Shown here piece by piece: positions 8,869 to 17,946 of a stretch of DNA of 27,469 nt (position 1 is the stretch's first letter; every line of letters starts with the position of its first letter). A model generated the notes under the pieces. That model did no database searches and was not told where the DNA came from. It saw only the letters and a list, made by a program, of their open reading frames with translations. Position numbers and translations under genes: made by a program. This DNA comes from Neocallimastix lanati (nom. inval.) (taxonomy: Eukaryota; Neocallimastigomycota; Neocallimastigomycetes; Neocallimastigales; Neocallimastigaceae), in NCBI GenBank assembly GCA_016946835.1, contig JACVTC010000455.1, positions 1 through 27,469 on the forward strand, given 5' to 3'.

Positions 8869-11800
8869 CTAGGTAGAAGCTGAGTTAAACTTGACAATAT
8901 TTTTCAAATGAACATTACGATTCATTTGTATATTAGTAGCAGGATCAGCTAAAGTGACTGTATTGAATTGTTTCTTTACCACTTTCATAGGTCCAACAAA
9001 GTAAGGTTCTAATTTAGTTCGATTAAAGTTTCTTACTAGTACTAAATCACCTGGTTTTATTCTTTTAGCTTGATTCATACTGGTCTTTTCTTCTCTCCTA
9101 GTAGCCCAATATTTCGAAGCATTTTTGATATTAGATGCGACCTCCATTACCCATTGGTAGTGTGATACAAATTTTTCCAGTAGAATTTCGTCAGAAGACT
9201 TATTTATACCCTTAGTTGGTCTGGCAGCAATGTCAAAAGGTTGTTGGTCCTCCCTTCCATAAACTAATTCAAAACTTGAATGGTTGGTGATTGAGTTTTT
9301 AGTAGTTCTTAAAGCCCAAAGTGCAGATGGTAAAATTTCATCCCATTCTTTGTGTTGTTGTTCTAGTAATCGTAATAATTTTCCAATTTCTTTATTACGA
9401 TTCTCAACTAAACCATTGCTTTCAGGATGATATGGAGTGATAAATTTAACATATACATCATATAAATCAAGGAAGATTTTTGTCATATCTGATGTAAATT
9501 GTGTTCCATTATCAGTAGTGATAATTTGAGGTACACCGTGTCGAGCAAATACATTAATTAAAAATTTTATCACATCCTGAGAAGTAACATTTTCAGTGGG
9601 CTCTGCCTCAACCCATTTAGTAAAATAATCAACCACAACGATTATATATTGATTATTATTTCTGGTTTTATTTAGAGGTCCTATAATGTCCAATCCTAAG
9701 TGTGTAAATGGTCCTTCCACTTCAGTTGGTTTATCTTCCGTTTGTTCAGGGTATGGTTGAGATTTATTTAATTGACATTTTTCACATTTACCTATAATTC
9801 GCTTAATGTCATTAACCATATTGTTCCAATAGTAGCTCTTTTTCAAACGTTGGTATGTCTTGTAATAGCCTTCGTTTCCTATACTGTGTGCTTGAAAAAT
9901 TAATTGAAGTTTTTCTTTTGTATCTGTAACTAATTTTCTATAATTATTGCCATCAACAAAGTAGTCCACACCATCAATTGTCGTAAATTTTTCTTCAATA
10001 AATTCCTTAATGGTTCTTGAAAGCAGGTTTTCATCTTGTTCCTTGATAATTTGTGTTGTTAAGACAACTTTTTCTTTTTCATTTTTCATTCTTGATAAAG
10101 CATCTGCGACAACATTATTCTTTCCAGTTTCATATCGTAAATCAATTCCTAACATACTGACAGTCAAACACCATCTAGTATGACGAGAATTTTGTGGTTC
10201 CTTACTTTTAAGTAATCCGATTAATGGTCTATGATCTGTATATACTATAGTTTGCTTAGGATTTCCCATAATATAAGATTTTAATTTATTAATACAGTAA
10301 ATTAGAGCAGCACCTTCTAGATCCGTAATTCCATAATTCTTTTCCGATTTAGATAAACTTCTACTAATATAATGAACCGGATGCTCCTTTCCAGTTTCAT
10401 CATCCTTTTGTAAAAGCACACCGCCTATTCCATCATAGGAAGCATCTGTTCTTATAATAAATTCTCTATCAAATCTAGGAAATCTTAATATTGGGGCATT
10501 GATTAATCTTTCCTTAAGAATTTTAAAACTTTCTTCTTGTTCCTTTTTCCATTCAAACTTAATACCTTTTCTTAATAGAGTGCAGAGAGGAGCAGTGACT
10601 TTTGCAAAGTCCTTAATAAAATTTCTATAATATCCAATGGCTCCTAAAAATGATCGAAGTTCATGAATGTTAGAGGGAGCCTTCCATTCTTTAATAGCTT
10701 CAACTTTGTTTTCCAATGGACTTAAACCTTCTGAGGATACTTTATATCCAAGTACTTCTACTTCAGTTTGCATGAAAGAACACTTTTCGATATTGATTTT
10801 TAACTTATGTTCCTTGAATATTTCTAAGACTTGTTTAAGATGTTCTAGGTGTTCTTCTTCAGTTCTTGAGTAGATTAAAATATCATCGATAAAGTTATAT
10901 ACGCATTTTCCTATTAAGGGAAATAGTATACGGTTCATTTCTCTTTGGAATGTAGCTGGAGCACCTGTTAAACCGAAGGGCATTACCTTGAATTGGTAGT
11001 TTCCGAACTTAGTTGTAAAGGTAGTGATTTCAACACTATCATCATCCATTAATATTTGATGATAACCGGAATAAAGATCTAATGTTGAGAAGATTTTTGC
11101 TCCATCTAAGCTATCAAAAATTTCCTCAATATTTGGTAAAGAATAAGAATCCTTCTTAGTTGCTTCATTTACTTTCCTATAGTCAATACACAGGCGCCAT
11201 TTACCGTTCTTTTTAGGCACAAGTACTACTGGTGATGACCATTCTGAACATGAAGGTTCAATTAATCGTTTATATATGAGTTTGGTTAATTCTTCTTTTA
11301 AGATATCTGTTTTTAATTTACTAAGTCGATAAAATTTTTGTTTAATAGGTTTAACTCCTTCCTTAAGAATAATTTTGTGTGGTGATAAATCTGAAGGTGT
11401 TAATTCTTCAGAAGAAGTTGCAATTATATCAATATATTCTTCAAGTAATTTAGTAATAGCTTCTCTATAATTTGAATTAATTGTACTTTGAAAAACTGTG
11501 TCATATATATATTTTATGGGTGGTAATCCTTCAATCGTTTTCAATTGTTGCTTAGCTTCTTGGTGATTCAATGCTTTGATTACACATAATAATTTTTCTT
11601 CGTCATCATATTCATTATTAATAGGTGCAATTTCTTCAATTAAACCTTGATCATTAAATCGACAAAGACTATATCTAATTGGATGTATAAATAACTGGTT
11701 ATCAATTTGAGTTTTGAGGTTGATTAATATATCATAGAATGGATCCTCCTTGTCTATAATTCTACACGTAACAAGTAGTTCTAGTTCATTAATTTTTACG

Positions 11801-12864
11801 GGAACTTTGATTAACACATCTTCTGAGTAATCATCATTCAGCGTTGCTAAACGTATTCGTCCTGCACTAACTCCTATAGGTTCATACTGATAAGGTAATT
11901 TATCTAAAAATTGCTTTGTGATAATACTTAAGTTGCTACATGAATCTATTAAAGCCTTACCACGAACTCCATCTACTATTACATCAACCATAGCAATATC
12001 ATCTTCTTGTGGTTCATGATGTTTACTTTTATATGTATGATCTATATTGTTCGTTATTATTGTAGTAGCACACATATTATCCACTGCACCTGAAATTTTA
12101 GTATTATTCTTTTCTAATTTAAGTCCTTGTGATACTTGAGACCGTATCTTTGGAGCAACGTCCAATAATTGTCCAAATGTAATATTGCAATTACTGGAGT
12201 TTAAATCTTTGATCACGTCATAACTATCACAATCAGTTTGCATTTGTATTCTTTTTGGAATTCTAGTTGGCATAATTTCAGTTGACTTTTCTGATGATTT
12301 TTCTTGAATTAATTTATTTAAAGTTTGTTTAGAATTATTTCCTTCCTGAGAAGTTTCTTCATTAATAATATTAACATTACTATTTTTATTATTTTCCACA
12401 GAAGTACTAGTACTAGCTCTTTCCTTATCTCTTAGCTCTTTCTCAATCCTCTTTTCTTTCTCTATTCTGGGTTGAGCCATAATCGAAGGATGTAATTGAG
12501 TTGTTGGCTTTTTGACTGGTCGCGATGTTCCCCTTAATTGATTTTCTTTTTGTTTTCGTAAACCTGGAGTAACTATTGGCTTAGGATCATCTCTTAGACT
12601 ACGGTGAACCCTCTTTCCTCTTTGGTCACTAGTCTCTTCATCTTTAGGATTTGCCTTTCTCTTTATAACGTTTACTAAGTAATCCAATTCTTTGGAACCA
12701 TCCGACTCATCATCAAAATCTTCGTAATAATCAGTAGTAGTACCTTCTTGGAAATCAGCAATTTCTTCATAATCATCATCTTCTTTTAAGTCAACTGTTT
12801 TGGGACGATGGCAGACTGAAGCAATTTTTTTGACGATGGGAGTGCTTCTACTCCCTTTTAGTGG
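8869..12864 (-). CDS. pol: Alpha Pol (protease-RT-RNase H-integrase), -1 frame from gag
   Basis: 1331 codons from the first post-slip codon (12864) to TAG at 8869-8871. The frame is open from the slippery site, with no ATG near its start, so it should be made as a Gag-Pol fusion by -1 frameshifting. Residues counted from the first post-slip codon: protease D307 in IDSCSNLS; reverse transcriptase D596 in LDLYSGYH and D660/D661 in FIDDIL; RNase H D807, E850, D877, D921; integrase zinc motif H993, C1027, C1030; catalytic D1059, D1118, E1154 (D-58-D-35-E); then a GPY/F-like YFVGPMKV. It reverse-transcribes and integrates the element inside cytoplasmic particles and the nucleus. Odd points: the second zinc histidine is Asn (N997, codon 9874-9876), and protease has DSC where DTG or DSG is usual. 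No frameshift or stop, so it is otherwise intact. Confidence 0.93.
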   Translation of the reverse strand, partial: PLKGSRSTPIVKKIASVCHRPKTVDLKEDDDYEEIADFQEGTTTDYYEDFDDESDGSKELDYLVNVIKRKANPKDEETSDQRGKRVHRSLRDDPKPIVTPGLRKQKENQLRGTSRPVKKPTTQLHPSIMAQPRIEKEKRIEKELRDKERASTSTSVENNKNSNVNIINEETSQEGNNSKQTLNKLIQEKSSEKSTEIMPTRIPKRIQMQTDCDSYDVIKDLNSSNCNITFGQLLDVAPKIRSQVSQGLKLEKNNTKISGAVDNMCATTIITNNIDHTYKSKHHEPQEDDIAMVDVIVDGVRGKALIDSCSNLSIITKQFLDKLPYQYEPIGVSAGRIRLATLNDDYSEDVLIKVPVKINELELLVTCRIIDKEDPFYDILINLKTQIDNQLFIHPIRYSLCRFNDQGLIEEIAPINNEYDDEEKLLCVIKALNHQEAKQQLKTIEGLPPIKYIYDTVFQSTINSNYREAITKLLEEYIDIIATSSEELTPSDLSPHKIILKEGVKPIKQKFYRLSKLKTDILKEELTKLIYKRLIEPSCSEWSSPVVLVPKKNGKWRLCIDYRKVNEATKKDSYSLPNIEEIFDSLDGAKIFSTLDLYSGYHQILMDDDSVEITTFTTKFGNYQFKVMPFGLTGAPATFQREMNRILFPLIGKCVYNFIDDILIYSRTEEEHLEHLKQVLEIFKEHKLKINIEKCSFMQTEVEVLGYKVSSEGLSPLENKVEAIKEWKAPSNIHELRSFLGAIGYYRNFIKDFAKVTAPLCTLLRKGIKFEWKKEQEESFKILKERLINAPILRFPRFDREFIIRTDASYDGIGGVLLQKDDETGKEHPVHYISRSLSKSEKNYGITDLEGAALIYCINKLKSYIMGNPKQTIVYTDHRPLIGLLKSKEPQNSRHTRWCLTVSMLGIDLRYETGKNNVVADALSRMKNEKEKVVLTTQIIKEQDENLLSRTIKEFIEEKFTTIDGVDYFVDGNNYRKLVTDTKEKLQLIFQAHSIGNEGYYKTYQRLKKSYYWNNMVNDIKRIIGKCEKCQLNKSQPYPEQTEDKPTEVEGPFTHLGLDIIGPLNKTRNNNQYIIVVVDYFTKWVEAEPTENVTSQDVIKFLINVFARHGVPQIITTDNGTQFTSDMTKIFLDLYDVYVKFITPYHPESNGLVENRNKEIGKLLRLLEQQHKEWDEILPSALWALRTTKNSITNHSSFELVYGREDQQPFDIAARPTKGINKSSDEILLEKFVSHYQWVMEVASNIKNASKYWATRREEKTSMNQAKRIKPGDLVLVRNFNRTKLEPYFVGPMKVVKKQFNTVTLADPATNIQMNRNVHLKNIVKFNSAST
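12838..12855 (-). promoter_or_regulatory. Frameshift-stimulating hairpin, alpha
   Basis: In RNA orientation GGGAGTAGAAGCACTCCC: a 6-bp stem (GGGAGT with ACTCCC) and a 6-nt loop (AGAAGC), placed 8 nt after the slippery heptamer. Seventeen of 18 bases are the same in beta at 21925-21942. Confidence 0.75.
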
Positions 12865-13775
12865 TTTAAATGATTTTCATAAAACTTTATGCGGTTATTT
12901 TCCAATATAGAATTTAATTTAGGACAGTTTCGTTTGGTATGTCCTTCATTGCTACAAAACCAGCAAGTACTAATTTTCATTTCTTTCATCTTGTTAGTGA
13001 GATTTTCTATAGATACATTTTTGTGGGTTTTTGGTTTGTTAAAATCATTTGAAATGTTCTTATTAAAATTACTTTTAGAGTTAAGGAGATTGTAACGAGT
13101 CTTATCATAATATTCAGTACTATTTTTAATAGATAAACGATCAACTTTTTCAGCTATAGCGAATGCTTTAGTAATAGAAATATTGTCTTTAAGCATAACC
13201 TTTCTCCATGCGTCGGGATTATTGGTTAAGGAATCTGCATAATCTAAAACACTAATTTTTCTTCTTCTCTTTTTATCCAATTTATGGTACAAAGATCTAT
13301 AACGGACATTAAAATCTTTAACTTTCTCGTTCTTCTTTATTTTCATGGAACGCAATTCTCGTAACAAGTTGGTTTGATCTTCTTTAAGTCCATAGAAAGT
13401 CTTCAGATGATTTATGATTTCATCAAGGCTTGGGTAGGTGTTAGTAGATTCACTTTCTTCATCATCTTCTCCTTCACTATCGCTATCGAAATCAGAATCT
13501 TCATCTTCAGTAAGGTCATTTCCATCTTCTAGTTCTTGGATAATTTCTCTTGGTTCTCCAGAAGCCGTTAATATACAAGCAGTAAAAATAGTTTCAGGAT
13601 CCTTGATATGTTGGTATTTTATCCATGCCTTTAACTCATTTGCCCAGGAGTTGATGTCAAGGTTTTGTTTAGTAAGCTTTTCAAAATCTTTTAATTCTTT
13701 CTTTAATTCTCGGAAGCTAAGCTTACTTTCTGGAGTACTCTCTGTTGGAGTACTGGAAGTACTGGATGTTCTCAT
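12858..13775 (-). CDS. gag: Alpha Gag, capsid/nucleocapsid with CCHC zinc knuckle
   Basis: 305 residues from ATG at 13773-13775 to TAA at 12858-12860. It forms the retrotransposon particle and binds the element's RNA. An N-terminal helical region is followed by an acidic stretch (about 82-110), a Retrotrans_gag-like core (about 115-215, with KVKDFNVRYRSLYHKLDKKR), and a zinc knuckle CWFCSNEGHTKRNC (C271, C274, H279, C284; C-x2-C-x4-H-x4-C). It is colinear with the beta Gag. The last codons contain the slippery TTTAAAC, two codons before the stop, linking it to pol in the -1 frame. The start is the first ATG after the leader. The gene is intact. Confidence 0.92.
   Translation of the reverse strand: MRTSSTSSTPTESTPESKLSFRELKKELKDFEKLTKQNLDINSWANELKAWIKYQHIKDPETIFTACILTASGEPREIIQELEDGNDLTEDEDSDFDSDSEGEDDEESESTNTYPSLDEIINHLKTFYGLKEDQTNLLRELRSMKIKKNEKVKDFNVRYRSLYHKLDKKRRRKISVLDYADSLTNNPDAWRKVMLKDNISITKAFAIAEKVDRLSIKNSTEYYDKTRYNLLNSKSNFNKNISNDFNKPKTHKNVSIENLTNKMKEMKISTCWFCSNEGHTKRNCPKLNSILENNRIKFYENHLNH
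12864..12870 (-). promoter_or_regulatory. Slippery heptamer TTTAAAC (alpha gag-pol)
   Basis: In the gag frame the bases group as T TTA AAC, the X-XXY-YYZ pattern used for -1 frameshifting. The gag stop is one codon later, and the -1 frame is open through all of pol. The same heptamer is at 21951-21957 in beta. Confidence 0.85.
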
Positions 13776-13936
13776 AAAATAAAATTTATTGTATCTATAG
13801 AATGCTAAACCTCGTAATGTATAAATTGTTATAAAAAAGTAAAAATAAAAAAAATTAAAAAAAAAAAAATAAATCTTTTAACTAATAAAATTATTAATTA
13901 TTTATTATTATTAATCACTTATTAAATTATAATAAT

Positions 13937-14100
13937 CGTGCAATCTGATAGTACACACTGTCTGACGTGCAGCTTACCTCTTGAAAGGTGTCATGCCACG
14001 CGTGTGCCACGGTTACTATTTTCAATATAAAAAATAGCAGTCCAGAGCCTACTAGCCCAATTACTATGTAGGATAAACTTAACCCGGAAATCTATGCACG
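13937..14100 (-). promoter_or_regulatory. Conserved leader RNA domain, alpha
   Basis: A GC-rich island in an AT-rich leader, strongly conserved with 23391-23550 although the flanking leader is not. It is bounded by CGTGCA (13937-13942) and its complement TGCACG (14095-14100). In beta these are CGTACA and TGTACG, a compensatory change. It contains TGCCACG twice and the palindrome CACGCGTG. Candidate for packaging, dimerisation or translation control; the function is not known. Confidence 0.7.
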
Positions 14101-14260
14101 AATATTAGTTTAATTTAATATTAATTAATATTTTTAACAATTAATAATAATTAGTTAAAAATATAAAAATTGTTTTTTTAAAAAAATTATTTGTTTTATT
14201 AGAAAAATTATTTATTAATATTATAATTTTATCCCTAATGTATTAATTTATTATTATATT

Positions 14261-14277
14261 CCCCGATATCTCCACCA
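14261..14277 (-). promoter_or_regulatory. Primer-binding site, alpha
   Basis: Plus strand CCCCGATATCTCCACCA, that is a tRNA 3' end including CCA; the RNA reads TGGTGGAGATATCGGGG. It lies 8 nt inside the 5' LTR. The same 17 bases occur in beta. The primer tRNA would have an acceptor strand GGAGATA; I cannot name it. Confidence 0.85.
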
Positions 14278-14285
14278 ATTTTTCA

Positions 14286-15072
14286 TGGTATGGTTCATAT
14301 AATTTTAGGAATATAATAATAATTAACACAAATAATAAAATTACAATAAAAAAAAATAATTTGTTTTAAAATCAATATTTATTTATTTAAATTTATAAAA
14401 GAAAAATAATAATATAATTATTTATTTAATAAAAAGAAAGTTATTCATTATATTTTATTTCACTAAAATTACATGTATTTATATTTTTTTATCAAATTAA
14501 AATTTGTAAAGCCTAACTATTTTTTTAATAAACTAATTACTAATTATTTTTATAAATAAAACATTTAAATTGAAATTGAATTATTATTTTAGTTAATAAT
14601 ATTATTGTTATAAATAGTAGTTATATATTATTGAATTATTAATTATTTAATAATAGTTTAATACTAATATATATAAAATAAAAATAAAGAGATTATACAG
14701 AATATTTTATTGTGGTTTAGTTAAATTTAGTAATTAAAAATAAATTTAAATTGATAACGAAAATTTTAATAACTAATTAAATAGATTTGATTATTTTCAA
14801 TATAACATAATACAAAAGAAATATAATATTAATATATTAAGTGGCAAGGACAATATTCTTGGCTAAAGATTTTTAATACATTATAATGGAATCGGATCGA
14901 TAATTCAAAAAGGAATTATAAGTTAATTAGTGATTTATTAACTTAAGATTTCTATTTAGTAATATTTGAAGAATATTGGAAAGTTCCAATTATATAGAAT
15001 AGAATAATCTATAAGGTTAGAATAATTTATATTATTCTAGCACAATTAGTATTATTTGTTCATTCTGTATTA
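14286..15072 (-). repeat. Alpha 5' LTR (promoter LTR)
   Basis: 787 bp, matching 8059-8845. The likely core promoter is a minus-strand TATAAATA at about 14476-14485, some 190 nt from the inner LTR edge. Followed by the second TCAG (15073-15076). Confidence 0.92.
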
Positions 15073-15076
15073 TCAG

Positions 15077-15380
15077 TGTTATGGTTCGAGGAATTCAAAA
15101 AAAAAAATTATATAATATTAAAACACAAAAAAAAAAATTTTATTCTTTCACAATAATTTTTATTTATTTATTATATTTTTATTTTAATTTTTATTTTATT
15201 TTTATTATTATTTTTATTTATTTATTTTATTTTTATTTTATTTTTATTATTATTTTTATTTATTTATTTTATTTTTATTTTATTTTTATTATTATTTTTA
15301 TTTATTTTTATTTATTTTTTTTTTATTTATTTATTTTTTTTTTATTTATTTATTTTTATTATTTCTATTTTTTTTTCTTT

Positions 15381-15412
<32 letters not shown>

Positions 15413-16148
15413 CTCTCTCCTAAAAAGGGGTTCCAAGGTAGTCAATTTATATCTTTTTGAAGATATAAAAGTAGCAAAGCCTCTGGAAGTAGTTGAAGAG
15501 ATGGAAAAACAATAGATTTTTAAATCTTATTGATTATTTCCTTATTGTATTAAATAGAAATTTTATTATTTCCTAATATTCAAATTAACCAAAATAAATC
15601 TATAATATAAAAGATGCATTATAGATAAGAATTAAACAAAAAAAAGAGAAGCAGTATTACAATAAAATTGAATACTTTAACTTAATTTTGATACTAATTT
15701 AATATGTAATCTTATATATTAATTTGAATGACATAATAGAAAATAAAATACATTTATTAATATATGAAAAATCTTTTACAATTTTAAATACAGAAAATTT
15801 TATTTTATTTATTTCTTTCATTTCAATTATTTCTTAATTCGAAAGACAGAAATATTGATAAAGTTATTTAAGTTGTTTATATACAGGAATTATTCCTTAT
15901 TTAGAAAAATAATACTAAAAGTAATTAGTACTATGTTATTGCTAAACTCTCATAAATTTAATTTACCTTTATAAGGAATGAACATAAATTTAAATTAAAT
16001 TTTATGTATAAACTTAAATTTTCAGATCAAATAATATAGTAAAATTATTAATGTAAAGAATACATAAATTTATTAATATTTTAAAATTCACCTTGACTAT
16101 ATTAAAAGGTTTTTAATAAGAATCAATTTATTACTTCATTCTTTATCA
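15077..16148 (-). mobile_element. Probable solo LTR D
   Basis: 1072 bp starting TGTTATGG and ending TTTATCA, flanked by TCAG at 15073-15076 and 16149-16152. Its ends resemble those of the beta LTR (TGTTAAGG...CTTATCA), pointing to a relative. It contains a long T-rich tract (15120-15420, with TTTTTATTATTATTTTTATT repeats and pure T/C runs) and no believable gene. Orientation is taken from end similarity to alpha and beta. Confidence 0.7.
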
Positions 16149-16152
16149 TCAG

Positions 16153-16770
16153 TGTAATAATTCTATTAAGAACTAACTCAAAATAGAATTATTAACTACA
16201 ACTTAACGACTAATTCATTAAGTTGAGAAAATAAAATAAAATAAATTTTTTTACCTTTAATGTAGAGTTTATTATAAAATTAATTATAATAATAACACAA
16301 AATGTAAGAAAAGAATTGTTTGTATAAATTGATCTTAAAAATATGTTTTTGAATAAAATATTTTTATTAATTTATTAAAGTTAAAAATATAAAAATGTTA
16401 CTATTATAACTATGTTTTTTTATAATAATAACTCTTGATTTCTCAAAGAGAACTCAAGAGCCTTATTTATATTTTTTTATGAAAATAAGGTTAAATAAGA
16501 AAGGGTTTTCTAATCTTAACAAATCTCTTATCTAGGAAAAGATTAGATAGAAAAACCTAGATAAGTTTTCGATCGATATTCTATCCATATCGATCATCGC
16601 ATTAATTAAGTAAAACCGATTACTTCTAAAAAGTAATTGGAAAAAATCTTAATTAACCGATTTTCTAATCTAATCTAATGATCGAAAATAAAAGAATAAA
16701 ATAATAAAAGATATTTCGATCATATAATTTATCCTTATATTAAAAATATAAAATTAAATAGTTAATAAAA
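16153..16770 (-). repeat. Repeat C, copy 2
   Basis: About 99% like 7426-8040 by eye, differing by short T-tract changes, a 5-bp TCTAA duplication near 16672 and a few substitutions. It is preceded by TCAG and runs straight into a 19-bp satellite where copy 1 continues with TTGTAACGAAATCT, so it is cut at this end. Confidence 0.8.
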
Positions 16771-16856
16771 TACAGAATACATTATAAAATACAGAATACA
16801 TTATAAAATACAGAATACATTATAAAATACAGAATACATTATAAAATACAGAATAA
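16771..16856. repeat. 19-bp satellite
   Basis: Four full copies of TACAGAATACATTATAAAA plus partial copies. Confidence 0.9.
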
Positions 16857-17075
16857 AATACAATACAAAATACATTAGTTACAATAGAGAATTTAGCATA
16901 TTTTAAATATATTATTTAAAATTAATTAAATAAATTTTGTTAAATTAATGAATATTTAAAATTAAAATAAATAAATTTAATAAATATTATATGTAATTAA
17001 ATAAAGTTATAGTTATAATAACTTAACTAAGAAAATATAATTATTTGCTAACAAATAATTATAGATTCTTACAAT
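16857..17075. other. AT-rich spacer
   Basis: No ORF, repeat or signal that I can recognise between the satellite and the beta insertion site. Confidence 0.5.
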
Positions 17076-17079
17076 CAGT
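17076..17079. repeat. Target-site duplication CAGT (beta, left)
   Basis: CAGT directly before TGTTAAGG; the second copy is at 25092-25095. Confidence 0.8.
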
Positions 17080-17389
17080 TGTTAAGGTTTTAGAGAATTA
17101 AATAAAAATAAAGTAAGGAAACACAAATTTTATTTATTTATTTATTATTTTTATTTATAAATTTATTTTATTTTATTTGATTTGATGATATTTAAAAATT
17201 AGTAGCAAAATTTACAACTATTTATACTTTTTTTTTCAAGGCATAAAAGTTGTTCTTGCCACTAAATTACATTTTATTATTATTTTTCTTTTTATATATA
17301 AAAACTATTAAATTTAAATTGATTTTTATAATCAATTATATAAAATTTAATTATAACAATATAAATAAAATACATTTATAATATTAATA

Positions 17390-17441
<52 letters not shown>

Positions 17442-17928
17442 CTATCTAAAATATTACTAATAAGAATTTATTTAATTGGCTAAAATTTTTATTACAATCT
17501 GTTAAAATATTCAAATAAAAATAAAAATACTATTCTAATATAAAGGTTTTTAATAAAATAAAATATTTTTCAATATAAAATAAAACATTTCGATATAAAA
17601 TTTTATAATAAAAGTTAAAATATAATATATAAATTTTTAATTATCAATATATAAAAATATTATTAATACAAATTTTCATTATTAATATAAAAATAAAAAA
17701 ATAAGATTTATTATTAAAATTGTTAATATAAGTTTTAAATATATAAAAATATTACTATTAATATAAGATTTAATATAAAAATTATAAAGTTTAATATAAT
17801 TTTTGATCTAATTTTTAATCTTTGAATTTAAAAATTTATTAAAGTACAAAAATAATAATGTACACATAATGTATTAGAAATAAATCGTAGATTTAATTAA
17901 GAATGCATTATTTAGTACATTCTTATCA
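17080..17928 (-). repeat. Beta 3' LTR
   Basis: TGTTAAGG...CTTATCA, 849 bp, with a 43-T tract at 17394-17436 and a minus-strand TATA decamer at 17218-17227. Confidence 0.94.
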
Positions 17929-17946
17929 AGATGCCCCGACGAAGAC
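17929..17946 (-). promoter_or_regulatory. Plus-strand priming region of beta
   Basis: In element orientation CTTCGTCGGGGCATCT next to the 3' LTR. Only a GGGG run is present. The AGATGCCCC plus-strand junction is shared with alpha and with beta-prime (158-166). Confidence 0.5.

Larger units (their letters stand above)
13776..14285 (-). promoter_or_regulatory. Alpha 5' leader
   Basis: 510 nt of untranslated RNA between the 5' LTR and gag. It contains the primer-binding site, a conserved ~164-nt RNA domain, and AT-rich spacer with poly-A near 13840-13870. It lacks the 40-bp repeats of beta. Confidence 0.75.
8059..15072 (-). mobile_element. Alpha: full-length Ty3/gypsy LTR retrotransposon
   Basis: 7014-bp element on the minus strand: two 787-bp LTRs (8059-8845, 14286-15072), primer-binding site (14261-14277), 510-nt leader, gag (12858-13775) and pol (8869-12864). 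Domain order protease, reverse transcriptase, RNase H, integrase is that of Metaviridae (Ty3/gypsy). The LTRs have equal length and looked identical wherever I compared them, so the insertion should be recent. TCAG is duplicated on both sides. Pol is related to that of beta but clearly a different family, with unrelated LTR sequence. No chromodomain and no env-like ORF. One integrase zinc ligand is mutated (see pol). Confidence 0.93.

Noticed and set aside
12687-12687. Independent start of alpha pol at TTG
   Set aside because: The pol frame is open for about 59 more codons up to the slippery heptamer, and eukaryotic use of this TTG is unlikely.
12889-13782. Plus-strand open frames overlapping alpha gag (and similar ones over pol and beta gag)
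   Set aside because: They are antisense shadows of gag and pol, with Ser/Leu/Phe-rich composition explained by the sense codons.
15081-15515. A 144-codon plus-strand frame rich in Phe, Tyr and Ile
   Set aside because: It is the translation of T-rich low-complexity DNA inside LTR D; no conserved domain and no stable start context. The last ~30 codons look less repetitive but match nothing I know.
7426-16770. Repeat C copies as the two LTRs of one element enclosing alpha
   Set aside because: After removing alpha and LTR D with their TCAG copies only about 18 bp remain between the copies, no flanking duplication is clear, and no internal region exists; a tandem or repeated insertion fits as well.
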